A stretch of 37,735 bases of DNA, taken from Ruixingdingia sedimenti (GTDB lineage Bacteria > Pseudomonadota > Alphaproteobacteria > Rhodobacterales > Rhodobacteraceae). How positions within the stretch are numbered: the first letter of the stretch is position 1; every line of letters begins with the position of its first letter. Location: contig NZ_JAVKPH010000031.1 in the NCBI RefSeq assembly GCF_031432425.1, forward strand, positions 1-37,735, given 5' to 3'. A model generated the notes under the pieces. The model had not been told where the DNA came from. It did not search any database and saw only the letters and a list, made by a program, of their open reading frames with translations. The position numbers and the translations under genes were made by a program. This document shows positions 7,106 to 14,378 of this stretch, one piece after another.

Positions 7106-7138
7106 ACTTCAGTGTAGTGGTTTCACCTCTATTGGCAA
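7106..7138 (-). promoter_or_regulatory. Promoter and operator of the arsR operon
   Basis: On the minus strand TTGCCA (7138-7133), 16 bases, then TACACT (7116-7111) make a fair sigma70-like promoter just before the arsR start at 7103. The imperfect dyad ACTACACTGAAGT (7118-7106) covers the -10 and the leader, a good place for ArsR binding. GAAG five to six bases before the ATG could serve as ribosome-binding site. Confidence 0.5.
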
Positions 7139-7205
7139 GTGTTTGGCGAAAAGCAGACTTTCATGCACTGCGCAGCATCGGTTACTCTGGGCTCGAAGCG
7201 GACGT

Positions 7206-7391
7206 TTAGGGCAAAATCAAGTAAGCGATCAGCAGGAATGCTCCAGCTACTGCAAGGCTTCGGAGCCAAGTATTCCCTTCCCTAAGTTTTCCGTAGGAAT
7301 CCCAGTGAATGCGCTGGATGCGTTTATAAGCATGCACGGCTCGATCTACGAACGAGTGCAGCCATGAAGAATTTTCATTTGGGTCAAGCAC
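7206..7391 (-). CDS. Possible small membrane protein
   Basis: A 61-residue frame from GTG at 7391 to a TGA at 7206. The first ~45 residues are polar (FVDRAVHAYKRIQRIHWDSY, then GKLREGNTWL) and the end is one hydrophobic segment, AVAGAFLLIAYLILP, likely a C-terminal membrane anchor. The clear split between a basic amphipathic part and a membrane helix argues against a random frame. No ATG, no convincing ribosome-binding site and no recognised family are seen. It may be a fragment. Confidence 0.28.
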   Translation of the reverse strand: MLDPNENSSWLHSFVDRAVHAYKRIQRIHWDSYGKLREGNTWLRSLAVAGAFLLIAYLILP

Positions 7392-7907
7392 AAGGCGAAC
7401 ATAGCATGCCTTTGAGTGACAGCTAAGGGCTCTTCGCGCCGATGGCGCTGATCCCGGCCTTGGTGCCGTTAGGGTCAGAAATCTGACGGAAAGCCAGAAA
7501 TATCTGACAGGCGACACTGTCGCGGCGATCGCTGTCCGGGGGGATTCGGACAAGCCGAACGCCCCCGGTTTGGTGGGCCACGCGCGAAAGGCGCGTGTCC
7601 GTCTTGGGAACCGCCGGTTCCCCCACGCAAGGCCGCGCGCTTGACGGGGGCGAGGGGTTTCCCCGGCCTTCCTCCGCCTTCGGCTTCGTGCAGGCCGGGT
7701 GATCCCCCTCCCCTCGCCCCCTACGCGCAACCTTGCATGGGTCCCCCTCCTGCCCTCGCCGGGAGGCAGGGTTTCAGGAGAGGGGCGCGCTTCGCGCTTC
7801 CTCGCCAGAAACCCCGCCCGATTAAGGGCACCCCCGACCGAGGCACAGCCCAAGGCGGGACCGTTGCGAAAAGGAGTGCCACAAATGGCCGACACCACCA
7901 CCGTTGA
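7392..7907. other. Gene-poor, highly structured plasmid-type sequence
   Basis: No convincing gene. The stretch is rich in GC hairpins: CACGCGC-GAAAG-GCGCGTG (7579-7597), GGGAACC-GCC-GGTTCCC (7606-7622), and CCGGCCT/AGGCCGG arms in about 7663-7702. ATCTGAC occurs twice near 7480-7510. Its 3' end, AAAAGGAGTGCCACAAATGGCC at about 7869-7890 (given here only as a landmark around the ATG at 7885), has the ribosome-binding site and ATG of a lost gene; the frame from that ATG has no recognisable family and runs across the WGR remnant. Such leaders precede ArdC/WGR-type genes on alphaproteobacterial plasmids, in my recollection. Confidence 0.4.
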
Positions 7908-8126
7908 CACCTACACCTGCACCGCTTGCATTCCTCACGCAACATGGCGCGGTTCTACCGCATGTAGATGCAGCCCACCCTATTTGGGGAAGTCACCCTC
8001 ATCCGAGAATGGGGGCGCATCGGTCAAGCAGGGACGTGCCGCCATGATCAGTATGACGCTGCCGATGCGGTGCAATCTGCCCTGGATATGATACGCCGTT
8101 CGAAGCTACTGCGCAGGTACATGTAG
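7908..8126 (+). pseudogene. WGR-domain protein remnant with in-frame TAG
   Basis: The frame reads HLHLHRLHSSRNMARFYRM, then a TAG at 7965-7967, then MQPTLFGEVTLIREWGRIG and QAGTCRHDQYDAADAVQSAL up to a TAG at 8124-8126. RNMARFY, QPTLFG and the diagnostic W-G-R triplet are the hallmarks of the WGR domain, a small nucleic-acid-binding module found alone on plasmids or in PARP-like proteins. The amber codon falls exactly between RFYRM and the QPTLFG strand, and the native N-terminus is unclear (a TGA at 7905-7907 closes the frame). It is a clear relic unless the TAG is read through. Confidence 0.72.
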
Positions 8127-8402
8127 CCTCAGCTCTCTTTTGCGGTGGTTCGGGGGTGAACCGCGCCGCGTTCCACGAAGCGGTCCTTCAGTTAGGCCTG
8201 CAAAAGATCGTCTCCCCTGACGATCGAGGAACTACTGCGGAGCAGCATACCGCCCTTCCTGCCGCTGGGCGGGGCAGCCAGACAGCCCTAGCACCGAACT
8301 CTGTTCTGCGCAACTTCCCGGATGAGAGGGGCGGCGCGAAAGGGCGCCGCCTGGCAGTACGGGATGAAGTGCTCCGTGGAGCAAGATCCAGTCGAAAAAG
8401 GA
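8127..8402. other. No recognised gene; one strong hairpin
   Basis: GGCGGCGC (8330-8337), a GAAAGG loop and GCGCCGCC (8344-8351) form an 8-bp stem. Open frames here are short and without family features. It separates plasmid-type debris from the metabolic block starting with the cyclase gene. Confidence 0.35.
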
Positions 8403-9185
8403 TCAGTCGAAAAGCGCGACGGCCCGCGTCCAGCCGCCCGAGCCCGCCTTCACCTTGTAGGGGAAGCAGGCCACGGTGAAGCCGAAGGGCGGAAGTTCTT
8501 CAAGGTTGCAGAGTTTTTCCATGTGGCAATAGGGCTGCTCGCGGCCGGCGTAATGGCCTTCCCAGATCTTGCTGGTGTCGTGGTCCTGCTGCCAGACCTT
8601 GCTGGCATGGAAGAAGGGCGCATCCCAGCCCCAGGCGTCGATCCCGGTCACCCGCACGCCCATGCCCTGGGTCAGATGTAGCGTCGCCGCGCGGCCGATC
8701 CCGCAACCGGCGGTCAGGTATTCCGGCGTGCCCATCCGGCTCGCGGCGCGGGTGTTGACCAGCACGATGTCCATGGGCCGGATCTCGTAGCCGATACGCT
8801 TGAGCTCGGCGTCGATGTCGTCGGGCTGCACGACATAGCCATCCTCGAAATGCCGGAAGTCCAGCTTCACGCCGGGACGGAAGAACCAATCCAGCGGAAC
8901 CTCGTCGATGGTCATCATCCGGTTTCCGTGGATGTCGTGCGAATGATAATGGTAGGGGGCGTCCATATGGGTGCCGTTATGGGTGGACAGCGTCGCCACC
9001 TCGAAGGCCCAGCCCTGCTGATTGGGCAGATCCTCGGGCTTCAGCCCGGGAAAGGCGTCCAGCAGCATGAAGGCGTTTTCCCGATTGTCGCGATACTCGA
9101 TCTTTGGGATCATGTTGGCATGATCGAGAATGAGATCATTATCCAGCGTCACCGAAATATCGACGATCTTGGAGGGCATTTTCAT
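8403..9185 (-). CDS. Cyclase-family metal-dependent hydrolase (kynurenine formamidase/isatin hydrolase-like)
   Basis: 260 residues from the ATG at 9185, with AAGGAAA as ribosome-binding site; an ATG two codons later is less well placed. The metal-binding signature is HNGTHMDAPYHY at about residues 69-80 (the HxGTHxDxPxH motif of PF04199). A start like KIVDISVTLDNDLIL and a C-terminal GFTVACFPYKVKAGSG are also typical. Members hydrolyse cyclic or N-acyl amides (N-formylkynurenine, isatin), so an amide- or lactam-opening role is likely, substrate unknown. It is divergent from the tetR gene, 119 bases apart, and next to a TRAP operon, so it probably acts on the imported compound. Confidence 0.85.
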   Translation of the reverse strand: MKMPSKIVDISVTLDNDLILDHANMIPKIEYRDNRENAFMLLDAFPGLKPEDLPNQQGWAFEVATLSTHNGTHMDAPYHYHSHDIHGNRMMTIDEVPLDWFFRPGVKLDFRHFEDGYVVQPDDIDAELKRIGYEIRPMDIVLVNTRAASRMGTPEYLTAGCGIGRAATLHLTQGMGVRVTGIDAWGWDAPFFHASKVWQQDHDTSKIWEGHYAGREQPYCHMEKLCNLEELPPFGFTVACFPYKVKAGSGGWTRAVALFD

Positions 9186-9304
9186 CAGAGTTTCCTTTCA
9201 CGTTGAAAGCCTTGGTTCGCCCGCTCGAAGCCGGGCCTCGGGGTGGCGGGAAAAGCCGCCGCACAGCGATTGACATTCGCCCCCACGCCACTAGAGCTTG
9301 GATC

Positions 9305-10006
9305 ATGACCACCGCCACGAGTTCCCCACGCAAGCGTCTGTCGCCCGATGAGCGAAAGCGGCAACTTCTTGACAAAGCGGTGGAATTCTTCGCTGAAGAA
9401 GGGTTCGAGGGCGGCACGCGCCAACTGGCGCAGAGCATGGGCGTCACCCAGCCGCTGCTGTTTCGGTATTTCGCCTCGAAGGACGATCTGATCAACGCGG
9501 TCTACGAACGCGTCTACCTGTCGCAATGGAACCCGCAATGGGCGCGCGCGATCCGCGACAGCGCGCTCTCGCTTCAGGACCGGCTCGAAAGTTTCTACGC
9601 CAGCTTTAGCAGCGCATTCGACCGCACCTGGATGCGCATCTTCTTCTTCGCCGCGCTCAACGATCTGGAGATTCACCGCCATTATCTGATGCGGGTCACG
9701 CGCGCGCTCTTGCTGCCGATCTGCGAGGAACGGCGCCGGACGCTGGGTATCGAGACCGCGCTTCCGGTCACGGAGATGGAGCACGCGCTGGTCTGGACCA
9801 TGCACGGCGCCATCTTCCACCAGGGGATCCGCGAACACATCTACGGGCTGCCGCCGGCGACCTCGGCCGATCTGGGCTATCGGCTGGCGATTCGCATGTA
9901 TCTTGAAGACACGGCCCTGCACATCGCCCCGGAAATCGCCCGGATCGAAGCCTCGGGCGAGGCGGTGCATTTCGATCCCCTGGTCTGGAAACATCTGCTG
10001 GCCTGA
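9305..10006 (+). CDS. TetR/AcrR-family transcriptional regulator
   Basis: 233 residues from the ATG at 9305. The N-terminal HTH reads LLDKAVEFFAEEGFEGGTRQ and LAQSMGVTQPLLFRYFASKD, the standard TetR domain; the rest is a helical ligand domain (QWNPQWARAIRDSALSLQDR onward). It sits between the divergent cyclase gene and the convergent TRAP operon, so it is the probable local regulator. The perfect palindrome at 13974-13987 in the TRAP promoter is a candidate binding site. TTGACA at 9270-9275 may be its own -35, but the matching -10 is poor. Confidence 0.9.
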   Translation: MTTATSSPRKRLSPDERKRQLLDKAVEFFAEEGFEGGTRQLAQSMGVTQPLLFRYFASKDDLINAVYERVYLSQWNPQWARAIRDSALSLQDRLESFYASFSSAFDRTWMRIFFFAALNDLEIHRHYLMRVTRALLLPICEERRRTLGIETALPVTEMEHALVWTMHGAIFHQGIREHIYGLPPATSADLGYRLAIRMYLEDTALHIAPEIARIEASGEAVHFDPLVWKHLLA

Positions 10007-10023
10007 CTTCCCCTGACCTTCCC

Positions 10024-11358
10024 TCACCGCCCGGTCATCCAGGTGGCCAGGGCCGGAAAGATCAGGACCAGCGCCGCGGTGACGACCAGCATGCCCACAT
10101 AGGGGGCGCCGCCCCGGAAGATCTCGCCCATGCGGACCGACCTGTCTGGGACCGAGCCCCGCACGGCAAAGACCAGCAGGCCGAAGGGGGGTGTCAGCAG
10201 GCCGGTTTCGATGACAATGATCCCGAAAATGGCAAAGGCGATCGGGTCGATGCCCAGGCCGGTGGCGACCGGCGCGAAGATCGGCACCGTCAGCAGGATG
10301 ATCGACACGGAATCGACCATGGTTCCCATGACGATCCAGATCGCCGCCATCAGCAGCACGGCGACCCAGGCCCCGCCGCCCAGCCCGAGGATCGCGTCCT
10401 GGATCTGGTTGATGGCACCGCCCATGGCGATCAGGCGCGAATACATCGTCGCCGCGACCAGCAGAAACAGGATCGGCGCGGTGGTCCGGGCCGAGCTGGC
10501 GATCGCGGCCCGGATCTCGGGGCCGCGCATGCCCTTCGCCACGCCCAGGATCAGCGCCCCGACGGCACCCACGGCCGCCGCCTCGGTCGGGGTGGCGACG
10601 CCGCCCCAGATGCTGCCGATCACCACGAAGATCAGCGCCAGAACGCCGGCCACACCCAGCATTTCGCCGCGTAGCGCCCGGGTTCCGGGGGCGGCGGGGA
10701 CGGTTTCGGCCGGAGCTGTAAGCGGGACTGTGTCCGGGGCGGCGTTGGGGTCGAAGACCGCGCGCAGGATCCCGTAGGCGATGAACAGGCTCGCCAGCAG
10801 GAGGCCGGGCAGGATGCCCGCCAGGAACAGCGCGCCGACGGAAAGCTCGGTCAGCACGGCCCAGACGATCATCAGCACCGAGGGCGGGATCAGCATGCCC
10901 AGGCAGGCGCTGCCGACGATCGAGCCCAGCGCATAGCTGCGCGCATAGCCGAAGCGGCGCATTTCCGGGTAGGCAATGCGCGAGAAGACCGCGGCCGAGG
11001 CGACCGACACGCCGGTTACCGCGCCGAACAGGACGTTGCCCAGAACCGTGGTGGTCACCAGACGCCCGGGGACGCGGCGCAACAGGCGGTCGAACACGGC
11101 GAAAAGATCGCGCGCGACGCCGGATTGCGAGATGAAATCGCCCATCAGGACGAACAGCGGAATGACCACGAAGGTGGGGCTGCGGATCGCTTCGAAAGCG
11201 CTGGTGCCCAGCATCGACAGCGCGATCTGCATGTTGTCGAACATCAGCCAGATGCCGATGAACGAACACAGCGCCATGGCGACAGCGATGTGGAACCCGG
11301 CCAGCACGCTGAGGATCAGCGCGACGATCATCCAGCCGACGATGGCCATACTCATCAC
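10024..11358 (-). CDS. dctM: TRAP transporter large permease (DctM)
   Basis: 444 residues, about 12-13 hydrophobic helices. Typical DctM blocks: FVVIPLFVLMGDFISQSG, ACLGMLIPPSVLMIVW, GGVATPTEAAAVGAVGALIL, DSVSIILLTVPIF and ETGLLTPPFGLLVFAVRG. It is the ion-motive membrane subunit that moves the substrate brought by the DctP protein, in the inner membrane. It overlaps dctQ by 4 bases (start inside its stop) and is the last gene of the operon dctP-sseA-dctQ-dctM. The periplasmic loop around residues 210-235 (Pro/Ala/Thr-rich) is longer than usual. It converges with tetR 17 bases away. Confidence 0.93.
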   Translation of the reverse strand: MMSMAIVGWMIVALILSVLAGFHIAVAMALCSFIGIWLMFDNMQIALSMLGTSAFEAIRSPTFVVIPLFVLMGDFISQSGVARDLFAVFDRLLRRVPGRLVTTTVLGNVLFGAVTGVSVASAAVFSRIAYPEMRRFGYARSYALGSIVGSACLGMLIPPSVLMIVWAVLTELSVGALFLAGILPGLLLASLFIAYGILRAVFDPNAAPDTVPLTAPAETVPAAPGTRALRGEMLGVAGVLALIFVVIGSIWGGVATPTEAAAVGAVGALILGVAKGMRGPEIRAAIASSARTTAPILFLLVAATMYSRLIAMGGAINQIQDAILGLGGGAWVAVLLMAAIWIVMGTMVDSVSIILLTVPIFAPVATGLGIDPIAFAIFGIIVIETGLLTPPFGLLVFAVRGSVPDRSVRMGEIFRGGAPYVGMLVVTAALVLIFPALATWMTGR

Positions 11359-11882
11359 GCGCCCTCCCCGGTGGTGCTGGGCGCGTGGCCCATGCCGGGA
11401 TAGGCGAGTTCGTCCTCCAGCCGGCCGCGCAGATCCGCCACCGCCATGAGCAGGTAGCAGACCGCGGTGACCGCGGCGCTTGCCGCCAGGAGGATGCGCA
11501 CCGGCCAGACCGGCACGCGCAGCGCGCCTTCGCCCTCGTATTCGCCGATCCGCACGGACAGCAGCATCTCGCCCCAGCCGGCCGCGACGATCAGCACGAA
11601 CAGCGCGAAACCCGCCAGGGCGTTGGCGATCCGCAGCGCCAGCCGCATGCGGGGACCGCAGCTTTCCGACAGCACCTCGGTGCGCAACATCGAGCCGGCG
11701 AGAACCGCCGCCGGCAGCTGCAGGAAGGCGATCGCCACGACCGAGTTGCGCACGATCTCCGTCGTGCCCTGAAGCGGCGTGCCGAACAGGATGCGCCCGG
11801 CGATGTCGGTCAGGATCATCGCCGCCAGGAGCAACACCCAGAGCGCCGATAACCAGTTGAGAAAGCGGGCAATGGCCGTCAT
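11355..11882 (-). CDS. dctQ: TRAP transporter small permease (DctQ)
   Basis: 175 residues from the ATG at 11882, chosen for the strong GGAGG seven bases upstream; longer frames run into a GC-rich open frame. Four membrane helices are seen, with ILTDIAGRILFGTPLQGTTE and the following helix being the family's usual first periplasmic segment. It is the small partner of DctM and is translationally coupled to it. The C-terminus is acidic and Pro-rich, in the cytoplasm by the positive-inside pattern. Confidence 0.88.
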   Translation of the reverse strand: MTAIARFLNWLSALWVLLLAAMILTDIAGRILFGTPLQGTTEIVRNSVVAIAFLQLPAAVLAGSMLRTEVLSESCGPRMRLALRIANALAGFALFVLIVAAGWGEMLLSVRIGEYEGEGALRVPVWPVRILLAASAAVTAVCYLLMAVADLRGRLEDELAYPGMGHAPSTTGEGA

Positions 11883-11907
11883 CGTCAATCCTCCGTTGGC
11901 AGGCCGG

Positions 11908-12765
11908 TCAGCCCTGGCTGCTTTCCACCGGCAGATCCTGACGGCGGCCCCATTCGTCCCAGGAACCGTCATAGACGCGCCAGTCCTGGTGCCCGCTCAG
12001 GTGCAGGCCCAGGGCCAGGATGCAGGCGGTCAGGCCCGAACCGCAGGTCAGGGTGACCGGCGCCTCGGGGTCGATGCCGGCCGCGCGGATCCGGCTCTCG
12101 ATGTCCGCGGCGGGCAGCAGCCGGCGGCTTTCCTTGTCCAGCAGGTCGCCCCAATACAGGTTCCGGCTGCCCGGGATATGGCCGTTGCGGGTGCCGGGGT
12201 AGCGGTCTTCCTCGGTGCCGGAAAAGCGCCCCTTGGTGCGCGCGTCCAGAATCTGGGCGCCGGCGTTGCTGGCGGCCAGAACCTCGGGCCAGAGCGCAAG
12301 CCGGTCGCGGCGCGCGGCGGGCACGAAGGTCTTGGCGGCGGGGGCGGCGGAGTCGCCGCTTTGCAGCGCGCCCCCGGCGGCCTTCCAGGCGACCAGGCCG
12401 CCGTCCAGCACGCTGACCCGGTCATGGCCGTAAAGCCGGAACAGCCACCAGACGCGCGCGGCGCTATAGAGACCGGGCGTGTCATAGGCGATGACATGGG
12501 TGTCGTTGCCGATCCCGAGCGCGCCGACCTCGCGGGCGAAGAGCTCGGGACCCGGGACCTTGCGCGGCAGGGGATTGTCGGGGTTGGCAACCCGCGACAG
12601 GTCCAGGAACCGGGCGCCGGGAATATGCCCGGCGCCGAATTCTGCGGCGGCATCGCGGCCGGTGTCGGGCAGGTGCACGGTCGCGTCCACCACCACGGCG
12701 CCGGGCGTGCCGATATGGGCGACCAGCCATTCGGCCGACACGATCGCCGGAACGGAATCGGTCAT
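11908..12765 (-). CDS. sseA: 3-mercaptopyruvate sulfurtransferase (two-domain rhodanese)
   Basis: 285 residues with two rhodanese domains. The N-terminal one (about 10-135) is inactive: its loop is YDTPGLYSA. The C-terminal one (about 150-280) has the active-site loop CGSGLTAC with Cys241. The CGSG[VL]TA loop is typical of 3-mercaptopyruvate sulfurtransferases; thiosulfate rhodaneses usually have CRKG. EFGAGHIPGARFLDL and NGHIPGSRNLYW are the usual conserved blocks. It lies between dctP and dctQ on the same strand, an odd place: the enzyme transfers sulfur from 3-mercaptopyruvate to a thiol acceptor. Here it may process a sulfur-containing compound taken up by the transporter, but that is inference. 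Confidence 0.88.
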   Translation of the reverse strand: MTDSVPAIVSAEWLVAHIGTPGAVVVDATVHLPDTGRDAAAEFGAGHIPGARFLDLSRVANPDNPLPRKVPGPELFAREVGALGIGNDTHVIAYDTPGLYSAARVWWLFRLYGHDRVSVLDGGLVAWKAAGGALQSGDSAAPAAKTFVPAARRDRLALWPEVLAASNAGAQILDARTKGRFSGTEEDRYPGTRNGHIPGSRNLYWGDLLDKESRRLLPAADIESRIRAAGIDPEAPVTLTCGSGLTACILALGLHLSGHQDWRVYDGSWDEWGRRQDLPVESSQG

Positions 12766-12796
12766 CGGATTGTCCTTCGGGAAAGGGGAAATCGAA

Positions 12797-12832
12797 CGGA
12801 AGCGGCGCGAGGAGGGCCCCCGTCCGCTTCCG
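12797..12832 (-). promoter_or_regulatory. Intercistronic hairpin after dctP
   Basis: CGGAAGCGG (12797-12805) and CCGCTTCCG (12824-12832) form a perfect 9-bp stem in the 78-base gap between dctP and sseA, 11 bases past the dctP stop. Such stems commonly protect the upstream message or cut read-through so that the binding protein outnumbers the permease. There is no T-run, so a full terminator is unlikely. Confidence 0.45.
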
Positions 12833-12843
12833 GCCTTGGTCGC

Positions 12844-13920
12844 TCAGTCGAGGCTGTAATCCACGATCCAGTGGTGGCCGCCTTCGGCCGCTTGGGCGAT
12901 GTAGGTCTGCAGCACCTCGGTGCCCGGCATGCCGCGCCCATTGGCATCGGTGGCGGATTGGCGCGGCAGGTCGGCCAGCGCGTTGGCCCAGTCGATGCGG
13001 GTCTGTTCGGGCAGGGTGCGGACCGTGGCGCCGGCGGCTTCCAGCCCGGCGAGGGCCGCGGCCTGCCGCTCGTTCATTATCACGCCCGAGCGCTGTTCGT
13101 ATTCCCGCCCGACCTCGCGGATGATCGCCTGCACGTCTTCCGGCAACCGGGCCAGGCTGCGCGCGTTCATCGTCAGCACCGCCGTGGCCATCGCCCCGAA
13201 ATCCACCAGCGTGTAATACGGGGCCGGTTCGTACAGGCGATAGGCCAGATAGGCGGAGGGGAAGACGAGCCAGCCGTCATAAACGCCGGTCTGCATGCTC
13301 ATATAGGCGTCCGTCAGCGCGCTCTGGATCGGCACCGCCTGGGCGTATTGCAGCCAGGGCAGGTTCGGCCCGGCGCCCGAGATTTTCACGCCCTTCAGGT
13401 CGGCGAGGGTGTCCCAGGGTTCCACCGTGCCGATGTGGTAATTGTCGAAGCCGGACAGGCCCAGCAGCACCTGGCCGTAATCCCGATCGAAGGCTTCCTG
13501 CAGCCAGGGCACGGCGTCATAGGTCGCGCGGGCGGCGGCGATCGCGGCTTCCCCGTCGGTCGGGCCGAAGGGCGCGTAATATGGGAAGTTGTGCAGATAC
13601 AGCTTGGACGGTTCGAGGCAGACGCAATAACCGCCGATATCCAGCAGGCCCGATTCCACCGCTTCGAGCGTGTCCGAGACCCCCACCAGGGCACCGCCGT
13701 AGCCTTCGATGAACGTCACCTCATGCTCGGTTTCCTCGGCCACGCGGCGGCGCACCTCGGGCACGAAGAACTGTTCGATCAGGTTCACGTAGATGGTCGG
13801 GGCAGAGGGATGCCCGGCCCCCACCCGCAGCGTGAAATTGTCCGCCAGCGCCGTCCCCGCGAAGGGCACGCATAGAACCAGCGCCCCCGCGAGGGCGGTC
13901 GAAAGTCCATAGGTATTCAT
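12844..13920 (-). CDS. dctP: TRAP transporter substrate-binding protein (DctP)
   Basis: 358 residues from the ATG at 13920 (GAGGACG as ribosome-binding site). A Sec signal peptide is visible: ALAGALVLCVPFAGTALA with cleavage after ALA. The mature protein begins DNFTLRVGAGHPSAPTIYVN. DctP markers are LIEQFFVPEVRRRVAE, FIEGYGGALVGVSDTLEAVE, SGLLDIGG and DLKGVKISGAGPNLPWLQYA (the Arg usually found in this loop is Lys), then AYMSMQTGVYDGWLVF. The substrate is unknown; family ligands are mostly organic acids held by an Arg. It is the first gene of the operon, periplasmic in Gram-negative cells. It carries two extra Cys at GGYCVCLEPSKLYL, unusual for the family. Confidence 0.9.
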   Translation of the reverse strand: MNTYGLSTALAGALVLCVPFAGTALADNFTLRVGAGHPSAPTIYVNLIEQFFVPEVRRRVAEETEHEVTFIEGYGGALVGVSDTLEAVESGLLDIGGYCVCLEPSKLYLHNFPYYAPFGPTDGEAAIAAARATYDAVPWLQEAFDRDYGQVLLGLSGFDNYHIGTVEPWDTLADLKGVKISGAGPNLPWLQYAQAVPIQSALTDAYMSMQTGVYDGWLVFPSAYLAYRLYEPAPYYTLVDFGAMATAVLTMNARSLARLPEDVQAIIREVGREYEQRSGVIMNERQAAALAGLEAAGATVRTLPEQTRIDWANALADLPRQSATDANGRGMPGTEVLQTYIAQAAEGGHHWIVDYSLD

Positions 13921-13973
13921 GTCGTCCTCCTGAGCGTGGTCGGGCGAGCCTCCTCCGGCCGCGACCACCTTAA

Positions 13974-14010
13974 TTATCATATGATAAATTATTGTCGGGC
14001 ACGCTGTCAA
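13974..14010 (-). promoter_or_regulatory. Promoter of the dctP operon with overlapping palindromic operator
   Basis: On the minus strand TTGACA (14010-14005), exactly 17 bases, then TTATCA (13987-13982) form a near-consensus promoter about 60 bases before the dctP start. The -10 is one half of the perfect 14-bp palindrome TTATCATATGATAA (13974-13987). A repressor bound there would block RNA polymerase. The TetR at 9305 or an off-window GntR-type regulator are candidates. Confidence 0.65.
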
Positions 14011-14116
14011 GGTTCCGGTGCCAGGGCCGACGCAATTGTCGATGATCAACTCTCAGGCACCGCAGCAAACGTGGCGCCCCATGGCGGCGGGACAATCTTG
14101 AGAGGCTGAGCGAGAA

Positions 14117-14135
14117 GGATTCCCACCGGGAATCC
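14117..14135. repeat. Short perfect inverted repeat
   Basis: GGATTCCC, an ACC spacer, and GGGAATCC. It lies in the gap between the dctP promoter and the hsdM 3' end, close to the likely end of a transposon fragment, and could be an operator, a transcription terminator stem or transposon-associated. No T-run is seen. Confidence 0.35.
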
Positions 14136-14179
14136 CGTTGGCTAGACTTCTCCTATACTCAATCAGACGTGAGCGTCAC

Positions 14180-14378
14180 GGGTCGTGTCGCGAATGTGGT
14201 GGAAATTCCGTAGCGGCGTGCTCCGGGCATGTGAAATTGGCTCCGATCAGGCTGCGAGGTCAAGTGCCATCGGCTCGAGAGGCTGAGCAAGGGTTTCCCA
14301 GCCATCGACCTTTCGCATCTGGATCTGCCCCGAGGCCAGGAGGGCCCAGAGCAGCATCGGCACGGTTTCGGCGCATGG
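14180..14378 (-). mobile_element. 3' remnant of a transposase gene and element end
   Basis: The last 43 codons of the hsdM frame (14250-14378) do not look like HsdM. They read VPMLLWALLASGQIQMRKVD and then GWETLAQPLEPMALDLAA, which I recall as the C-terminus of mutator/IS256-like transposases of alphaproteobacteria. Downstream the sequence continues to GGGTCGTGTCGCGAATGTGG at 14180-14199, which could be the element's terminal repeat. The family name rests on memory and needs a search. Confidence 0.45.

Noticed and set aside
7699..8091. A 130-codon frame over the WGR remnant, starting in a plausible leader (ATG 7885)
   Set aside because: The encoded peptide has no family character and the WGR motifs are in a different frame, so it looks like the start of a lost gene running through unrelated sequence.
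8156..8479. A 107-codon frame in the gap before the cyclase gene
   Set aside because: It has no start signal and no domain, and it runs into the antisense of the cyclase gene.
9185..11269. A 694-codon open frame on the minus strand
   Set aside because: It covers tetR on the opposite strand and dctM in another frame; composition is typical of a shadow frame.
11779..13875. A 698-codon open frame on the plus strand
   Set aside because: It is antisense to sseA and dctP, which have motifs, signal peptide and good starts; the frame has no recognisable domain.
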